From: CAZFCK01 sp964517355
GTDB taxonomy: Bacteria; Desulfobacterota; Desulfovibrionia; Desulfovibrionales; Desulfovibrionaceae
Length of the DNA: 25,308 nt
Assembly: GCA_964517355.1 (NCBI GenBank)
Contig: CAZFCK010000043.1
Coordinates: 1-25,308, forward strand
Direction of reading: 5' to 3'
A program made the position numbers and the translations under genes. Below, piece after piece: positions 14,253-22,742 of this stretch. Each line of letters opens with the position of its first letter. Within the stretch, counting starts at the first letter, position 1. Below the pieces are notes generated by a model. It was not told the origin of the DNA and did no database searches. It saw nothing but the letters and a program-made list of their open reading frames with translations.

Positions 14253-14280
14253 TAGACAAGTGAAGGCATCATTTTGTAAT
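14253..14280 (+). promoter_or_regulatory. Sigma-70-type promoter for the L,D-transpeptidase operon
   Basis: TAGACA (14253-14258), a 16-base spacer and TGTAAT (14275-14280) each match consensus at five of six positions. The leader then carries a short CAAGG/CCTTG dyad (14325-14341) before the start codon at 14387 or 14396. Confidence 0.6.
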
Positions 14281-14386
14281 AGGGATGCTGCAATACAGGT
14301 GTGGGGCCTTGTTGTTGTGGATTGCAAGGCGAAATACCTTGTGTTAGACCCGAAAAAAAGAACCTTGCGGTGACAGCACATCGTTT

Positions 14387-15754
14387 GTGGACGCTATGAA
14401 TAACGTGCTCGATGGTCTCTTCTCCATGGTGGCGGGCAAAGCGGCGGCGCTTGGAGGCTTCGCTTTGTTCTCGTGCGTACTGCCGGCATTGCTGTGCGGC
14501 GGGTTTTGCGTTGCGCTCGCGGAAACGTCCCAGCCCGCGGCGGCGCCCACATCCACAGAAGACAAGTGGAACGTGGAACTGGCCAGCCATCCGTCGGGGC
14601 CGTCCCGTTTTCTCGCAGTGGATAAAATCAAACAGCAATTGTACCTGCTGGAACAGCGCAGTCCTCTGACCGTGCGCGACTCCTATTTCTGCTCCACGGG
14701 GGAGAGGCCTGGCGACAAGCAGTACGAAGGCGATTTGAAGACGCCCGAAGGCGTGTATTTCGTGCAGAGCCGTCTTGACGGAGGGCTGGACTTCCAGCTT
14801 TACGGCGATCTGGCCTTTACCCTGGATTTTCCCAACCCCGTGGACAAGATCAAAGGCAAGACCGGCTCGGGCATCTGGATACACGGACGCGGGCATCAGC
14901 TCACAACGCGCGAGACAAAAGGCTGCATGGCCCTGGCCAACAACGACCTCCACGCCCTGGACCCGCTCGTGGAGCGCGGCACGCCCGTGGTCATAGCCGG
15001 GAACGTGCAATGGACCGGCGGGCGGATGGGCTCCGATGTGCCGGACGAACTGGTGGGCAAGGTCCGTTCCTGGGCCGACACCTGGCAGAACAAGAGCGAA
15101 TCTTTTTTTGACTACTATGATCACGACCGGTTCGCCAAAGGCCAGGGACGCCCCTTCAATGCGTTCCGCGACCATAAGGAGAATCTGTTTCAGCGTTTGC
15201 CTTGGATTACGGTCATGGTCTCCGATGTGCGCGTGCTGCCCGGCCCCGATTACTGGGTAACGTATTTCGGCCAGTTGTACAGGTCTTCCTCGCTTGTCAG
15301 CGAGGGTATGAAACGGCTCTACTGGATGCCCGACGAAAACGGCGATCTGCGCATTGTGGGGGAGGAATGGGAGCCGCTCGATCTGGGGCTCGAAGCGCAA
15401 TACGTGCACATGGTCGGCGACAAGACCGTGGCCTTTATCGAATCCTGGCGCAATGCCTGGGAAACCGGCGACCTGGACTCCTACATGGATTTCTACGACA
15501 AGGACGCGGACCAGGGCAGCCGCAGGGGAAAGGCCTCCATCAAGGAGCACAAGGTCGAACTCTGGCGCGACAAGCAACCGCTGATGGTCGGTATCGACGA
15601 CCTGGATATCTCAATGCATGCCGACGGCGTCAAGGTCAGCTTCATCCAGAAATACCGCGCCAAAGGCTTCAAGGATAAGGGCTTGAAAACGTTGTTCCTG
15701 AAGCCCGAGGGCGATTCCTGGAAGATCGTGAGCGAGAACTGGAGCGCCCTGTAG
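14387..15754 (+). CDS. Secreted L,D-transpeptidase with C-terminal NTF2-like repeats
   Basis: YkuD-type L,D-transpeptidases act in the periplasm, cross-linking peptidoglycan (3-3 bonds) or attaching proteins to it. The 455-residue product has a hydrophobic N-terminal signal (about 20-45, likely cut after ALA), a catalytic domain (70-205) with IHGRGH (His166) and TKGCMAL (nucleophile Cys180), then two similar modules (about 222-335 and 345-455), each with a W-x6-D/E-x5-Y pattern and ending in a Trp-rich strand (GEEWEPL, SENWSAL). These look like SnoaL/NTF2-type domains as in Cds6-like transpeptidases. The GTG at 14387 or ATG at 14396 may be the start; neither has a strong ribosome-binding site. 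It is followed one base later by a membrane-protein gene, so the two are coupled. Confidence 0.92.
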   Translation: MDAMNNVLDGLFSMVAGKAAALGGFALFSCVLPALLCGGFCVALAETSQPAAAPTSTEDKWNVELASHPSGPSRFLAVDKIKQQLYLLEQRSPLTVRDSYFCSTGERPGDKQYEGDLKTPEGVYFVQSRLDGGLDFQLYGDLAFTLDFPNPVDKIKGKTGSGIWIHGRGHQLTTRETKGCMALANNDLHALDPLVERGTPVVIAGNVQWTGGRMGSDVPDELVGKVRSWADTWQNKSESFFDYYDHDRFAKGQGRPFNAFRDHKENLFQRLPWITVMVSDVRVLPGPDYWVTYFGQLYRSSSLVSEGMKRLYWMPDENGDLRIVGEEWEPLDLGLEAQYVHMVGDKTVAFIESWRNAWETGDLDSYMDFYDKDADQGSRRGKASIKEHKVELWRDKQPLMVGIDDLDISMHADGVKVSFIQKYRAKGFKDKGLKTLFLKPEGDSWKIVSENWSAL

Positions 15755-15755
15755 C

Positions 15756-16463
15756 ATGGAGGGTAAATACAGCGTCCTGCTACTCAGGGAGGACCGGCAG
15801 GTACGCAGTTTCCACATCCATCCCGTCTGGTTTAAGCTAATCATCCTTCTTTTTCTTTTCCTCGCCGCCCTGGCTTCTTTGGGCGCCTATCTCGGCTATG
15901 AATATTGGCTGAAAAACAGCGAATTGCAACGGCAAGCCCTGGTGCTGGAGCGCATGGTCCAGGAACGAGACGTCAAGCTCGCCAGTTTACAGAATCTGGA
16001 ACAGGTCTTGGCGCTGCATGATCCGGACAAGGTGCACAGGCTTTTGCAGCGCGTGACCGAGGAGCAGGTAGACGCCTCCGCTCCGCTTGTGGACCTCAGG
16101 GAGTTGTTCCGGCAATCTCCTTCCGAAGATGTCGCGGTCAAGGATGTTTCGCTCGCGCCCCTCCAGGATGGCGGGGTGCAGCTGGAGTTCGTGCTCGCCA
16201 ACGAGCAGAAGGGCGAGACGACATTGACCGGGTACACGGAAGTCGCCTTGGTTTCCAACGAGGGACGCCTGTACGATGTGACGCTCCCCTTGCAGGACGC
16301 CAGCTTCAATATTCAGCGGTTCCGCACCATGACGCTCACGTTTCCCTTGCCGGAGCAACGAGGGCTTTCCGATTTCTACGCCCTGCGGCTTGTGCTCGTG
16401 GCCAAGGAAGGGCAGGAAGTATTCACCAGGGCGTTTCCCGTCTCCAGCCTTTTGCCTTCCTGA
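15756..16463 (+). CDS. One-pass inner-membrane protein with periplasmic coiled coil
   Basis: This 235-residue protein has a short cytoplasmic N-terminus with basic residues, one transmembrane helix (about 27-50, LIILLFLFLAALASLGAYL), a predicted coiled coil (about 55-105, ELQRQALVLERMVQERDVKL) and a beta-rich C-terminal domain (130-235). The topology is probably N-in with the bulk in the periplasm. I do not recognise a named family. The ATG lies one base after the transpeptidase stop, so translation is coupled and a joint cell-envelope role is likely. It resembles the general plan of envelope scaffold proteins. Confidence 0.8.
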   Translation: MEGKYSVLLLREDRQVRSFHIHPVWFKLIILLFLFLAALASLGAYLGYEYWLKNSELQRQALVLERMVQERDVKLASLQNLEQVLALHDPDKVHRLLQRVTEEQVDASAPLVDLRELFRQSPSEDVAVKDVSLAPLQDGGVQLEFVLANEQKGETTLTGYTEVALVSNEGRLYDVTLPLQDASFNIQRFRTMTLTFPLPEQRGLSDFYALRLVLVAKEGQEVFTRAFPVSSLLPS

Positions 16464-16510
16464 CCGCGTGATGCGGGGGGGGTGAAGCGTATTTTCGAGG
16501 GGAAAGCCTT

Positions 16511-16525
16511 CGGGAACGGTTCCCG
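16511..16525. repeat. Short palindrome CGGGAAC-G-GTTCCCG
   Basis: Seven-base perfect arms around one base in the 3' region of the membrane-protein gene, ~35 bases before repeat copy C. It can form a tight hairpin; no T-run follows. Confidence 0.35.
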
Positions 16526-16559
16526 CCCCGGGTCTTCGAATGCCAGGGAACCACGCTAT

Positions 16560-16666
16560 TAGCGCATTTTCGCCTTGAAACAAGGCTCTCCCCTGAAACA
16601 ATTTCCAATTGTTCCAGGGAAATGCATAAGAGCATCTAGCGCTTTTCAAGCGTGAGATGCTCTAAA
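16560..16666 (+). repeat. Dispersed three-hairpin repeat, copy C (best-preserved full copy)
   Basis: Full copy with all three stems: CCTTG-AAA-CAAGG (16573-16585); CCCTGAAACAATT-TCC-AATTGTTCCAGGG (16591-16619, one mismatch); and GAGCATCT/CGCTT paired with AAGCG/AGATGCTC (16630-16662). It lies between the membrane-protein gene and the isomerase-like gene, 12 bases before the ATG of the latter, so it also forms that gene's 5' leader if transcription reads through. Confidence 0.9.
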
Positions 16667-16677
16667 AAGGAAATGAT

Positions 16678-17541
16678 ATGACAGTGTATTACGTCAATCT
16701 TCCTCTGGGCTACATTGCAGCGGATGCCCGGTATCTGGAGATGTTTACGCATTACGTGCGCAATGGGGGGCTGGATTTCGCCGAGGAACAGCCGGATGAT
16801 GAAGCGGCGTGGCCGGAACTCGGCCTGGAGTTGGGCATGGACGCGGCATGCATGCAAAATCTTCCACTTTCCTGGCATGAAGCGCTTGCCGCTCGCCTGC
16901 GCCAGGCCGGGGCGAGACTTGCCGCGCATTTGCCGTTTTTCGACCTCTCTCCGGGCAGCCCGGACGATTTCGTGCGGCAGGCTTCGCAAGACAGATTGCG
17001 GGCCGCGTTCCAATTGGCCCGGATCTATGCGCCCGACCACATGGTGGGGCATCCGCACTACAGTGCCGAGGCCTGGGGCGGCAACGTCAAGGGCTGGATC
17101 GAACGTTCCGCGCAGGCCTGGAGCGAGCTGTGCGCCTCCTGGCCCGGACATCCGCCCCTGTATCTGGAGAATACCGTGGAAACTTCGCCCGAGCCTCTGG
17201 CAGCGCTCATGGAACAGTTGCCGGACGCAACCGTGGGCGTCTGTTTCGATATCGGCCACTGGCACAGTTTCGCCATGGGGGCGGAACGGCGTAACTTGCC
17301 GCAATGGCTCGCGGCACTCGCCCCCTGGATCAGACACCTGCACCTGCACGACAACGACGGTTCCTCGGATCAGCATAAGGGCCTGGGGCATGGCGTCATA
17401 GATTTCCCTTCCTTTTTCGGCCTGCTGCGCATGCATGGCGTTCGCCCCGGCGTTACCCTCGAGCCCCACGATGAAGGCGCTTTTGTGCAAAGTCTCAAAT
17501 ATCTTACTGAACATAAAGATGATTTTTCATCATTGCAATGA
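16678..17541 (+). CDS. Sugar phosphate isomerase/epimerase-like TIM-barrel protein
   Basis: The 287-residue product fits the xylose isomerase-like/AP endonuclease 2 TIM-barrel superfamily, whose members are metal-dependent isomerases, epimerases or nucleases. Likely metal ligands are in HLPFFDLSPG (strand 3 region), YLENT (Glu), CFDIGHWH (Asp and His) and HLHLHDNDG with the following DQHKGLGHG. A GVTLEPHDEG strand near the end holds a final Glu. The exact substrate cannot be told from sequence; the Glu-Asp-His pattern fits sugar epimerases better than endonuclease IV, which has more ligands. AAGGAA precedes the ATG. The repeat directly upstream leaves little room for a promoter. Confidence 0.82.
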   Translation: MTVYYVNLPLGYIAADARYLEMFTHYVRNGGLDFAEEQPDDEAAWPELGLELGMDAACMQNLPLSWHEALAARLRQAGARLAAHLPFFDLSPGSPDDFVRQASQDRLRAAFQLARIYAPDHMVGHPHYSAEAWGGNVKGWIERSAQAWSELCASWPGHPPLYLENTVETSPEPLAALMEQLPDATVGVCFDIGHWHSFAMGAERRNLPQWLAALAPWIRHLHLHDNDGSSDQHKGLGHGVIDFPSFFGLLRMHGVRPGVTLEPHDEGAFVQSLKYLTEHKDDFSSLQ

Positions 17542-17885
17542 ACGTCCCCTGAGGCTATTTGAATTTTTTCGGCTCGCTGGAGTCTTCGATTGATTTGGGG
17601 ACGATCCCCAGGGCAGGGCGGGCGAGGGGCGCGGCCGCTCCATCCGGCCGTTCACGCTCCTGAACGCCATGAAAGGCATATCGACACCGTGTGCCTAATC
17701 AGGTAGAATTTATCGTTGGCGGCGGCCGGCGGACATCAGGCCCGCCCGCGGGAGAGTGAATTCACGGCATGCGGTTCCGTGTTGCGGCCAACAGATTGTA
17801 TGCCAGGCACTGGACATAGCGCATAAAAGGGGGGGCGGAACAGCCCGGTGATTTCCTCTTTCTAACAATTGATCGGAGTAGCATC
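17542..17885. other. Intergenic region upstream of the BMP transporter operon
   Basis: About 345 bases without a supported gene. It holds a small GGGGA/TCCCC hairpin near 17597-17609 and GC-rich sequence around 17720-17760. No purine-riboswitch core, terminator or convincing -35/-10 pair was recognised by eye. The GGAG at 17875-17878 is the ribosome-binding site of the following gene. The operon promoter must be here or upstream. Confidence 0.4.
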
Positions 17886-18959
17886 ATGAAAAAATGTTTT
17901 CTTCTCTTCGTATTAGCCTTGTGTCTGGTCGTAATGGGCGCACTTTCCGCACAGGCCGCCGAAAAGGAATTGAAAGTCGGGTTCATTTACATCTCCCCGG
18001 TGGGAGGGGAAGCCGGCTATTCCTACGCGCACGAGCTTGGACGGCAGGCCCTGGAGGCCATGCCCGGCGTGACCACGTCCTTTGTTGAGAGCGTGCAGGA
18101 AGGGCCCGATTCCGAGCGCGTTATGCTGAACATGGCGCGCAAGGGGTATGATCTGATCATCGGCACGAGCTACGGCTACATGGACCCCATGCTCAAGGTG
18201 GCCCAGCAATATCCCGACATTGTTTTCGAGCATTGCTCCGGATTCAAGACCGCTGAAAACATGGGCAATTATTTCGGCCGGATTTATCAGGCCCGTTATT
18301 TGACCGGCATGGTGGCCGGAAAAATGACCAAGAGCAACATCATCGGCTATGTCGCGGCCTTTCCGATTCCCGAAGTGATACGGGGCATCAACGCCTTTGC
18401 CCTGGGCGTGAAAAAGGTGAATCCCGAGGCCAAGGTGCATGTCGTCTGGACAAAGACCTGGTATGATCCGCCCCTGGAGAAAGACGCGGCCAAATCCCTC
18501 GTGGACATGGGCGCGGATGTCATCACGCAGCACCAGGATTCCCCTGGAGCGCAGGAAGCGGCGCAGGAAGCGGGCGTGTATTCCATCGGCTACAATACGG
18601 ATATGGCCAAGTTCGCGCCGAAATCCCACCTTACCGCGGCGGTCTGGAACTGGACGCCGTTGTACGAGGAATTCGTGGATCAGATCCGCAAGGGCACCTG
18701 GAAATCGCAGTCCTTGTGGCCCGGCCTGCCCGAAGGCGTCGTGGCCCTCGCCCCTTACGGTCCCATGGTGCCGCAGGATGTGCAGGATGTCGTGAACGCG
18801 GAAGCCGAAGCCATGAAGGCCGGCAACGATACGGTGTTTCAGGGCCCCATCAAGGACCAGACGGGTAAAATCGTTGTGCAGGACGGCGTGGTGCCCGAGG
18901 ATCAGGAACTGTTGGGAATGACCTGGTTTGTGGACAACGTGGTCGGAACCACGGAATAA
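17886..18959 (+). CDS. BMP-family ABC transporter substrate-binding protein
   Basis: This is the periplasmic receptor of an ABC importer of the basic membrane protein (PnrA/BmpA-like) family; characterised members bind purine or other nucleosides. The 357-residue product has a signal peptide (1-24, cut after AQA) and no lipobox Cys at the cut site, so it should be a free periplasmic protein. The mature part starts KELKVGFIYISPVGG, followed by the family stretches GTSYGYMDPMLKVAQQYPDIVFEHCSG and GYNTDM, with a two-lobe type I fold. GGAG lies eight bases upstream of the ATG. It is the first gene of a four-gene operon with two permeases and an ATPase. The ligand is inferred as nucleoside-like, not shown. 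Confidence 0.93.
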   Translation: MKKCFLLFVLALCLVVMGALSAQAAEKELKVGFIYISPVGGEAGYSYAHELGRQALEAMPGVTTSFVESVQEGPDSERVMLNMARKGYDLIIGTSYGYMDPMLKVAQQYPDIVFEHCSGFKTAENMGNYFGRIYQARYLTGMVAGKMTKSNIIGYVAAFPIPEVIRGINAFALGVKKVNPEAKVHVVWTKTWYDPPLEKDAAKSLVDMGADVITQHQDSPGAQEAAQEAGVYSIGYNTDMAKFAPKSHLTAAVWNWTPLYEEFVDQIRKGTWKSQSLWPGLPEGVVALAPYGPMVPQDVQDVVNAEAEAMKAGNDTVFQGPIKDQTGKIVVQDGVVPEDQELLGMTWFVDNVVGTTE

Positions 18960-18971
18960 GGAAAACGGAAC

Positions 18972-20063
18972 ATGTTCGGATTGCGGCAACGCAAGCGCGA
19001 ACACGTCATGCGTTGGGGCGGTCTGGCGGTGGTGCCTGCCGCCCTGGCTTTTTCCCTGCTGGTGTGCGCGGCGCTGTTGGCGGTGGAGGGGCATAGCCCC
19101 GCTTCGGGACTGCACGTCTTGTGGCAGGGATCTTTCGGCGCGGGCTGGGCCTTGTCCGACGCGCTGCTCAAGGCCGTGCCCATTTTCCTGTGCTCTTTGG
19201 GCGTGGCCGTGGCCTTCCGCATGCAGATCTGGAACATCGGCGCGGAAGGGCAATTCGCCCTGGGCGCCATCGGCGCCACGGCCGTGGCGCTGCATCTGCC
19301 CGGCCTCCCGGCGTATCTCATGCTGCCCGCCATGTTCGCGGGAGCGGGTGCGGCCGGCGCCTTGTGGGCCCTGATTCCCGCGGTGCTGCGCGTGTGGCTC
19401 AACGTCAACGAGATCATTTCCACGTTGATGATGAACTACATCGCCATCCTGTTCTTGGAATACATGGTCTACGGCGTGTGGAAAGACCCGGGCAGCTTCG
19501 GCTTTCCCATGACCAAAACTTTTGGCGACGCGGCCATCATCGGCGCCATACCGGGCATGCGGCAGCACTGGGGGCTTGTGTTCGCCCTTGCCGCGGCTGC
19601 GGTGCTGTGGGCCTGGCTGCGTTTCTCGCGCACGGGGTTCGAGATCAAGGCCAGCGGTTCGGGTGTGCGCGTGGCCGCTTACGCCAAGATGCCCTATCCG
19701 TTTCTGGTCTGCCTTGTGCTGGCCACAAGCGGGGTTTTCGCGGCCTGGGCCGGATGCATTGAAACCTCGGCCGTGGTCAACCGGCTCCAGCCCACCATCA
19801 TGGCCGGCTACGGCTACACCGCCATCGTGGTGGCCTGGCTCTCCAGGCTCAATCCCGTGGCCATAGGCGTCACTTCCTTTTTTCTGGCCGCGTTTCGCGT
19901 CGGCGTGGAGAATCTGCAGCTTGAATTGCAGGTGCCCGCGTCTTTCGGTTCGGTTATGGAAGGCGTGATCCTGCTTTCCGTGCTGGCGGGACAGTTTTTC
20001 TACACCTACCGCTTCGAGCGCGTGGGCTCGCACAAAGCGCAACCTTCGGAGGACGCGGCCTGA
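18972..20063 (+). CDS. ABC transporter permease, BMP/nucleoside type (first)
   Basis: This 363-residue polytopic inner-membrane protein is of the branched-chain/ribose-type permease superfamily (BPD_transp_2), as in the YufP/NupP subunits. It has roughly ten hydrophobic segments. The family pattern WNIGAEGQFALGAIGA lies near residues 83-98 and LNVNEIISTLMMNYIA in the central cytoplasmic loop region contacts the ATPase. A basic N-terminus (MFGLRQRKREH) fits an inside location. It starts 12 bases after the receptor gene and its stop overlaps the next start by one base (TGATG). Confidence 0.93.
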   Translation: MFGLRQRKREHVMRWGGLAVVPAALAFSLLVCAALLAVEGHSPASGLHVLWQGSFGAGWALSDALLKAVPIFLCSLGVAVAFRMQIWNIGAEGQFALGAIGATAVALHLPGLPAYLMLPAMFAGAGAAGALWALIPAVLRVWLNVNEIISTLMMNYIAILFLEYMVYGVWKDPGSFGFPMTKTFGDAAIIGAIPGMRQHWGLVFALAAAAVLWAWLRFSRTGFEIKASGSGVRVAAYAKMPYPFLVCLVLATSGVFAAWAGCIETSAVVNRLQPTIMAGYGYTAIVVAWLSRLNPVAIGVTSFFLAAFRVGVENLQLELQVPASFGSVMEGVILLSVLAGQFFYTYRFERVGSHKAQPSEDAA

Positions 20064-20983
20064 TGGACCTGGAATTCGTCATCGCGCTGCTCGCGGCCAC
20101 GGTGCAGTCGGGCACGCCCGTGCTTTTCGCCACCCTCGGCGAAATGCTTACGGAAAAGGGCGGCATTCTGAATCTCGGCGTGGAAGGCATGATGAGCGTT
20201 TCCGCGTTGGGCGCATTTCTTGTCGCCTATTCCACGGGGTCGCCGTGGCTCGCGCTTCTGGCCGGAGGCGCCACCGGCGTGGCCATGGGCGCGGTGCACG
20301 GACTCGTGACGATCACGTTCCTGGGCAACCAGGTGGTTTCCGGCCTGGCCCTGACCATTGCCGGGCTGGGGCTGACCAGCTATCTCGGCACGCCCTACAT
20401 CGGCCTGGCGGCTGCGGGCTTCGACGCCTGGGATCTGCCCCTGCTTTCCTCCATTCCCGTGCTCGGCCCCGTTTTTTTCAAGCAGAACATCCTGGTCTAT
20501 CTTTCCTACATCGCGCCGCTGCTGCTGTGGTTCTTTCTGCGGCGCACAAGCACGGGCATGGCCGTGCGCGCGTCCGGGGAAATGCCCCAGGCCGCGTATT
20601 CCGCGGGCCTGGATCCGGTGCGCATGCGCTGGCTCGCCTTGGGGCTGGGCAGTTTTCTCATCGGCCTCGGCGGCGCCTACCTTTCCCTGGCCTACACCCA
20701 TTTGTGGTCCAACGGTTTGTCGGGGGGGCGCGGGTGGATAGCCGTGGCCCTGGTCATTTTCGCGTTCTGGCGTCCGGGACGCGCCGTGCTCGGCGCGTAT
20801 CTCTTCGGCGGCGTCATGGCCTTTCAACTGCGTCTCCAGGCTGCGGGCACGCATCTGCCTTCGTCTCTGCTGCTCATGCTGCCCTATGGCCTGACCATCG
20901 CGGCCCTGGCCGTTTCTTCCGTGCGCGGCGCTGAAACCAGCGCCCCCGAGGCCCTGGGCCTGAACATCGAACCCGAAGATTGA
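20063..20983 (+). CDS. ABC transporter permease, BMP/nucleoside type (second)
   Basis: This 306-residue polytopic permease is the partner of the first (YufQ/NupQ type). The signature LTEKGGILNLGVEGMMSVSALGAF is near residues 28-51, and GGRGWIAVALVIFAFWRPGR is in the C-terminal half, both typical of the family. It forms a heterodimeric pore with the upstream permease. Translation is coupled to the first permease by the shared TGATG. It is followed by the ATPase gene with at most an 8-base gap. Confidence 0.93.
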   Translation: MDLEFVIALLAATVQSGTPVLFATLGEMLTEKGGILNLGVEGMMSVSALGAFLVAYSTGSPWLALLAGGATGVAMGAVHGLVTITFLGNQVVSGLALTIAGLGLTSYLGTPYIGLAAAGFDAWDLPLLSSIPVLGPVFFKQNILVYLSYIAPLLLWFFLRRTSTGMAVRASGEMPQAAYSAGLDPVRMRWLALGLGSFLIGLGGAYLSLAYTHLWSNGLSGGRGWIAVALVIFAFWRPGRAVLGAYLFGGVMAFQLRLQAAGTHLPSSLLLMLPYGLTIAALAVSSVRGAETSAPEALGLNIEPED

Positions 20984-20991
20984 GACCCGCC

Positions 20992-22545
20992 ATGGACCAT
21001 AACGGCACTGCCATACCTTCACACGGGGGCGAAATTCCTTTTGAACGCCGCGAGCCTCCTCTGGTGCGCCTGGTCAACGTCACGAAACGCTTCGGGACCA
21101 ATGTCGCCAATGACCATATTTCCCTGGACATCCGCCCCGGACGCATAAAAGCGCTGCTCGGAGAGAACGGCGCGGGCAAGTCCACCCTCATGTCCATTCT
21201 CGCCGGACGTTTGACTCCGGACGACGGGTATATAGAGATCGACGGCGGACGCCAGGCCTTCCATTCCTCCAAGGACGCCATACGCGCGGGCATCGGCATG
21301 GTCTACCAGCACTTCATGCTGGTGAACAGCATGACCGTCGCCGAAAACGTGTTTTTGGGGCAGACCGATTCCTTTGTCATCTCTCCGCGAAAAATGCGGG
21401 ACGCGGTAAAGGCCCTTGGCGAGGAATTCGGCCTGGATGTCGATCCGGCGGCCAATATTTCCCGTCTTTCCATGGGAGAGCGGCAGCGCGTGGAGATTAT
21501 CAAACTCCTGCTGCGCCAGAGCCGCGTCCTGATCTTCGACGAACCCACGAGCGTGCTCTCGGAACCCGAAGCGGAGCGTCTGTTCCAGTCCATGCGCGCC
21601 ATGGCCGCTCAAGGCAAGGCCATTGTCTTTATCAGCCACAAGCTGGAAGAGGTCCTTTCCATTGCCGACGACATCGCCATACTCAGGCGGGGGCGCATCG
21701 CCGCCGAAATGCTGCGCGAGCAGGTCGTCTCCAAAGCCGATCTCGCCAGCCGCATGGTGGGGCGCGAAATACTGCTGCAAGTGGAAAAAAAGCCGGTGCC
21801 CCTGGGCAGGCCGGTGTTGGAAATAAACAATCTCACGAGCGACGATCTGCGCGGGATCAGCCTCACCGTGCACACCGGCGAGATAATGGCCGTGGTGGGC
21901 GTGGCGGGCAACGGGCAAAAAACCCTGGTGGAAATGGTCTGCGGCATGAAAAAGCCCCCGCAGGACGCCATCCATATCCTGGGCAAGCCCTGGCGCCAGT
22001 TTTTCGCGCATCTTTCGTGGAAAAAATCCCTTTCCTACGTGCCTGAAGACCGCCTGGGCTTGGCCGTGGCCGAACAGATGGACCTGGTGGACAACCTGCT
22101 GCTGACCACGCGCAAAGGGTTTTCCAAAGGACCGTGGCTCAATCGCAAACGCGCGGAACAGACGATGACCACCCTCATGGAAAAGCACGACATCTCCCCG
22201 GGCAGGGTGCAGAGCCTGGCCTGGCAGCTTTCCGGGGGCAACCTGCAAAAAGTGGTCATTTCACGGGAGCTTTTTCGGCAGCCCGCCCTCGTGGTGGCCG
22301 AGCAGCCCACTCAGGGGCTGGATATCGCGGCCACGGAGGCGGTCTGGAACCATCTGCTGCGCACCCGCGTACGCTCCGGCATACTGCTCGTCACCAGCGA
22401 CCTCAACGAGGCCTTGCAATTGGCCGACCAGATCGCGGTGATCTTCGAAGGGCGGTTCATGGACGTGTTTCCGGTCACCGATACCGAAAAGGTCGAGAAT
22501 ATCGGCTTGATGATGGCCGGCGTCGCGTCGGATCAGACCGCCTGA
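20992..22545 (+). CDS. ABC transporter ATP-binding protein with two nucleotide-binding domains
   Basis: This is the 517-residue ATPase of the BMP importer, cytoplasmic. The first domain has Walker A GENGAGKST (57-65), signature LSMGERQRVE (from 159) and Walker B LIFDEP (180-185). The second has a degenerate Walker A, GVAGNGQKT, a signature LSGGNLQKVV (from 413) and AEQPTQGLD in place of a normal Walker B. Such asymmetry is typical of sugar/nucleoside-type double ATPases, so only one site may hydrolyse ATP fully. The ATG at 20992 is preferred; a TTG at 20980 overlapping the previous stop would add four residues. Neither has a strong ribosome-binding site, and coupling to the upstream gene is likely. 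It is the last gene of the operon. Confidence 0.93.
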   Translation: MDHNGTAIPSHGGEIPFERREPPLVRLVNVTKRFGTNVANDHISLDIRPGRIKALLGENGAGKSTLMSILAGRLTPDDGYIEIDGGRQAFHSSKDAIRAGIGMVYQHFMLVNSMTVAENVFLGQTDSFVISPRKMRDAVKALGEEFGLDVDPAANISRLSMGERQRVEIIKLLLRQSRVLIFDEPTSVLSEPEAERLFQSMRAMAAQGKAIVFISHKLEEVLSIADDIAILRRGRIAAEMLREQVVSKADLASRMVGREILLQVEKKPVPLGRPVLEINNLTSDDLRGISLTVHTGEIMAVVGVAGNGQKTLVEMVCGMKKPPQDAIHILGKPWRQFFAHLSWKKSLSYVPEDRLGLAVAEQMDLVDNLLLTTRKGFSKGPWLNRKRAEQTMTTLMEKHDISPGRVQSLAWQLSGGNLQKVVISRELFRQPALVVAEQPTQGLDIAATEAVWNHLLRTRVRSGILLVTSDLNEALQLADQIAVIFEGRFMDVFPVTDTEKVENIGLMMAGVASDQTA

Positions 22546-22742
22546 ATCCGCCCCTCGTCTCTGCGCTTTTTTCCTTCCCACATTTGTATGGATATGTTTT
22601 CCCTTGAACGGTCCCCGTGTCGCTTTCGCGGTGGATGTTTTTCAGGCGTGAACGGGCCGATGGGGTCTTGTCTGAAGACGCATTCCATGCGATGCTGTCT
22701 TTGATTAAAATAATTTGTATAGGATGACAAAAGGGGAACGTC

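Noticed and set aside
17805..17835. Possible sigma-54 promoter (GGCACTGGACATAGC) before the BMP operon
   Set aside because: The GG and GC elements are one base too far apart for the -24/-12 consensus.
17542..17885. Purine riboswitch upstream of the nucleoside-type importer
   Set aside because: No recognisable purine-riboswitch core sequence or stem arrangement was found by eye.
17913..20042. 709-codon minus-strand frame opposite the importer genes
   Set aside because: Antisense shadow with His/Gly-rich composition.
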